This document shows, in pieces, positions 63,290 to 64,000 of a DNA stretch of 64,000 nt. Made by a program: the position numbers and the translations under genes. The notes under the pieces were generated by a model. That model was given only the letters and a program-made list of their open reading frames with translations. It ran no database searches and was not told the DNA's origin. Positions within the stretch are counted from its first letter, which is position 1, and every line of letters begins with the position of its first letter. The DNA is taken from NCBI GenBank assembly GCA_964463915.1, contig CAYXEH010000002.1, positions 62,001 to 126,000 of the forward strand. The letters run 5' to 3'. The stretch is from PUPG01 sp964463915. GTDB taxonomy: Bacteria; Bacteroidota; Bacteroidia; Bacteroidales; UBA7960.

Positions 63290-64000
63290 ATGAAATCAAT
63301 TGCCAATCAAATACATATCAGCAAGTTGTTCAGAAGCTCACTTGCCATGCTGGTGATAATATTTCTGGCCGGCAGCGAACTGTTAGCACAAACCCCGGCA
63401 CCACCGCAGCAACAACCCATTGCCATAACCGGCGGGACCATTCACACCGTAACCAACGGTGTGATCATTGACGGGACGGTACTGTTTGACAACGGCCGGA
63501 TCATTGCCGTGGGTACAGATGTGACTGTTCCGGAAAATGCCGAAGTGATCGATGCAAGCGGAAAACATGTGTATCCCGGGCTGATCCACGGTCAAAGCAC
63601 ACTCGGTCTCACAGAAATCGGCCGGATCGCCGAAAGCACCGACCTGGCCGAAACCGGGAATATCAACCCCAACATTCGCGCCCAGGTTGCTTATCATTCC
63701 ATCAGCGAACATATCCCGGTGGCCGCCCTGAACGGTGTGACCACAGTGATACCCACCCCGGGCGGAAGCCTCATTTCAGGTAAACCGGCTGCCATGATGA
63801 CCGACGGCTGGACCTGGGAGCAGATGACCTTAAGGGAAGGGATCGCCATGACAATCAACTGGCCCTCGATGCGCGACAGCGATCAATACAGGGAGGACGT
63901 GGAGGAAATTCAGCAGGCTTTTGACAAGGCACGAAGGTACCAGACCGCCAGGTTGGCCATGGAAGCCGGCGAAGGACCGCATCATCCTTTCGACATTCGC
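63290..64000 (+). CDS. Secreted amidohydrolase-family protein, N-terminal part (cut by window edge)
   Basis: 237 codons are visible from an ATG at 63290 to the edge. A signal peptide (LFRSSLAMLVIIFLAGSELLA) is followed by AITGGTIHTVTNGVIIDGTVLF, GRIIAVGTDVTVPENAEVIDASGKHVYPGLIHGQST and LGLTEIGRIAESTD. The usual HxH after PGLID is replaced by HGQST, as in the N-terminal half of the preceding gene, so this part too may be non-catalytic. Whether a second, catalytic domain follows cannot be seen. It probably shares the transcript of the gene before it. Confidence 0.85.
   Translation, partial: MKSIANQIHISKLFRSSLAMLVIIFLAGSELLAQTPAPPQQQPIAITGGTIHTVTNGVIIDGTVLFDNGRIIAVGTDVTVPENAEVIDASGKHVYPGLIHGQSTLGLTEIGRIAESTDLAETGNINPNIRAQVAYHSISEHIPVAALNGVTTVIPTPGGSLISGKPAAMMTDGWTWEQMTLREGIAMTINWPSMRDSDQYREDVEEIQQAFDKARRYQTARLAMEAGEGPHHPFDIR

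Overview
The window is about 64 kb of chromosome from a member of the Bacteroidota. The evidence is the housekeeping gene content (RecA, RsmG, LpxB, SurE, KdsC, Maf, HolA, a CcmF/CcsA-type cytochrome c assembly protein), a CarboxypepD_reg-type outer-membrane receptor, many lipoproteins, and repeated TAnnTTTG -7 promoter elements with weak Shine-Dalgarno sequences. A class I-type HMG-CoA reductase points to a mevalonate route to isoprenoids, so a fermentative gut Bacteroides is unlikely. An NhaC-type Na+/H+ antiporter, trehalose genes and a DmsABC-type reductase would suit a saline, partly anaerobic habitat; that is inference. The order is not resolved. No tRNA, rRNA, CRISPR array, phage, IS element or plasmid feature was recognised.

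Layout. (1) 1-5.6 kb, minus strand: a trehalose/maltose set made of a trehalose synthase-maltokinase fusion, a beta-phosphoglucomutase/trehalose-6-phosphatase fusion and the start of a GH65 phosphorylase. The kinase half of the first gene has lost both of its key aspartates. (2) 5.9-13 kb: an outer-membrane beta-barrel receptor, HMG-CoA reductase and an M14 peptidase. (3) 13-20 kb: phosphofructokinase, a MarR regulator, a TPR lipoprotein, then lipoprotein / ECF sigma factor / transmembrane protein fused to an outer-membrane-type barrel / DUF4382 lipoprotein. (4) 20-24 kb: Dus, NhaC, a GT4 glycosyltransferase and FtsE. (5) 24-39 kb: secreted peptidases (M3, tricorn-like S41, M28, S9, VanY-like M15) around a DmsABC operon. 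(6) 38.6-50 kb: recA, rsmG, a GH73-LysM muramidase, a decayed lysO locus, comEC, SpoIID, lpxB, surE, a YugP-type protease and maf. (7) 50-60 kb: KdsC, DUF2520, CcmF, a lone HsdR-N nuclease domain, AMP nucleosidase, HolA, CvpA, a class V aminotransferase, an aromatic amino acid decarboxylase and a DUF3127 protein with an SSB-like tail. (8) 60.3-64 kb: two secreted amidohydrolase-family genes, the second cut by the window edge.

How it fits together. The organism seems equipped to break down peptides outside the cytoplasm (six secreted peptidases plus two amidohydrolases), to store or interconvert trehalose, and to respire S- or N-oxides. The most unusual points are the kinase-dead TreS fusion, the sigma-factor operon whose membrane protein carries its own barrel, the broken lysO genes, and five intergenic tandem-repeat arrays with unrelated units (9, 22, 23, 36 and 38-39 bp).
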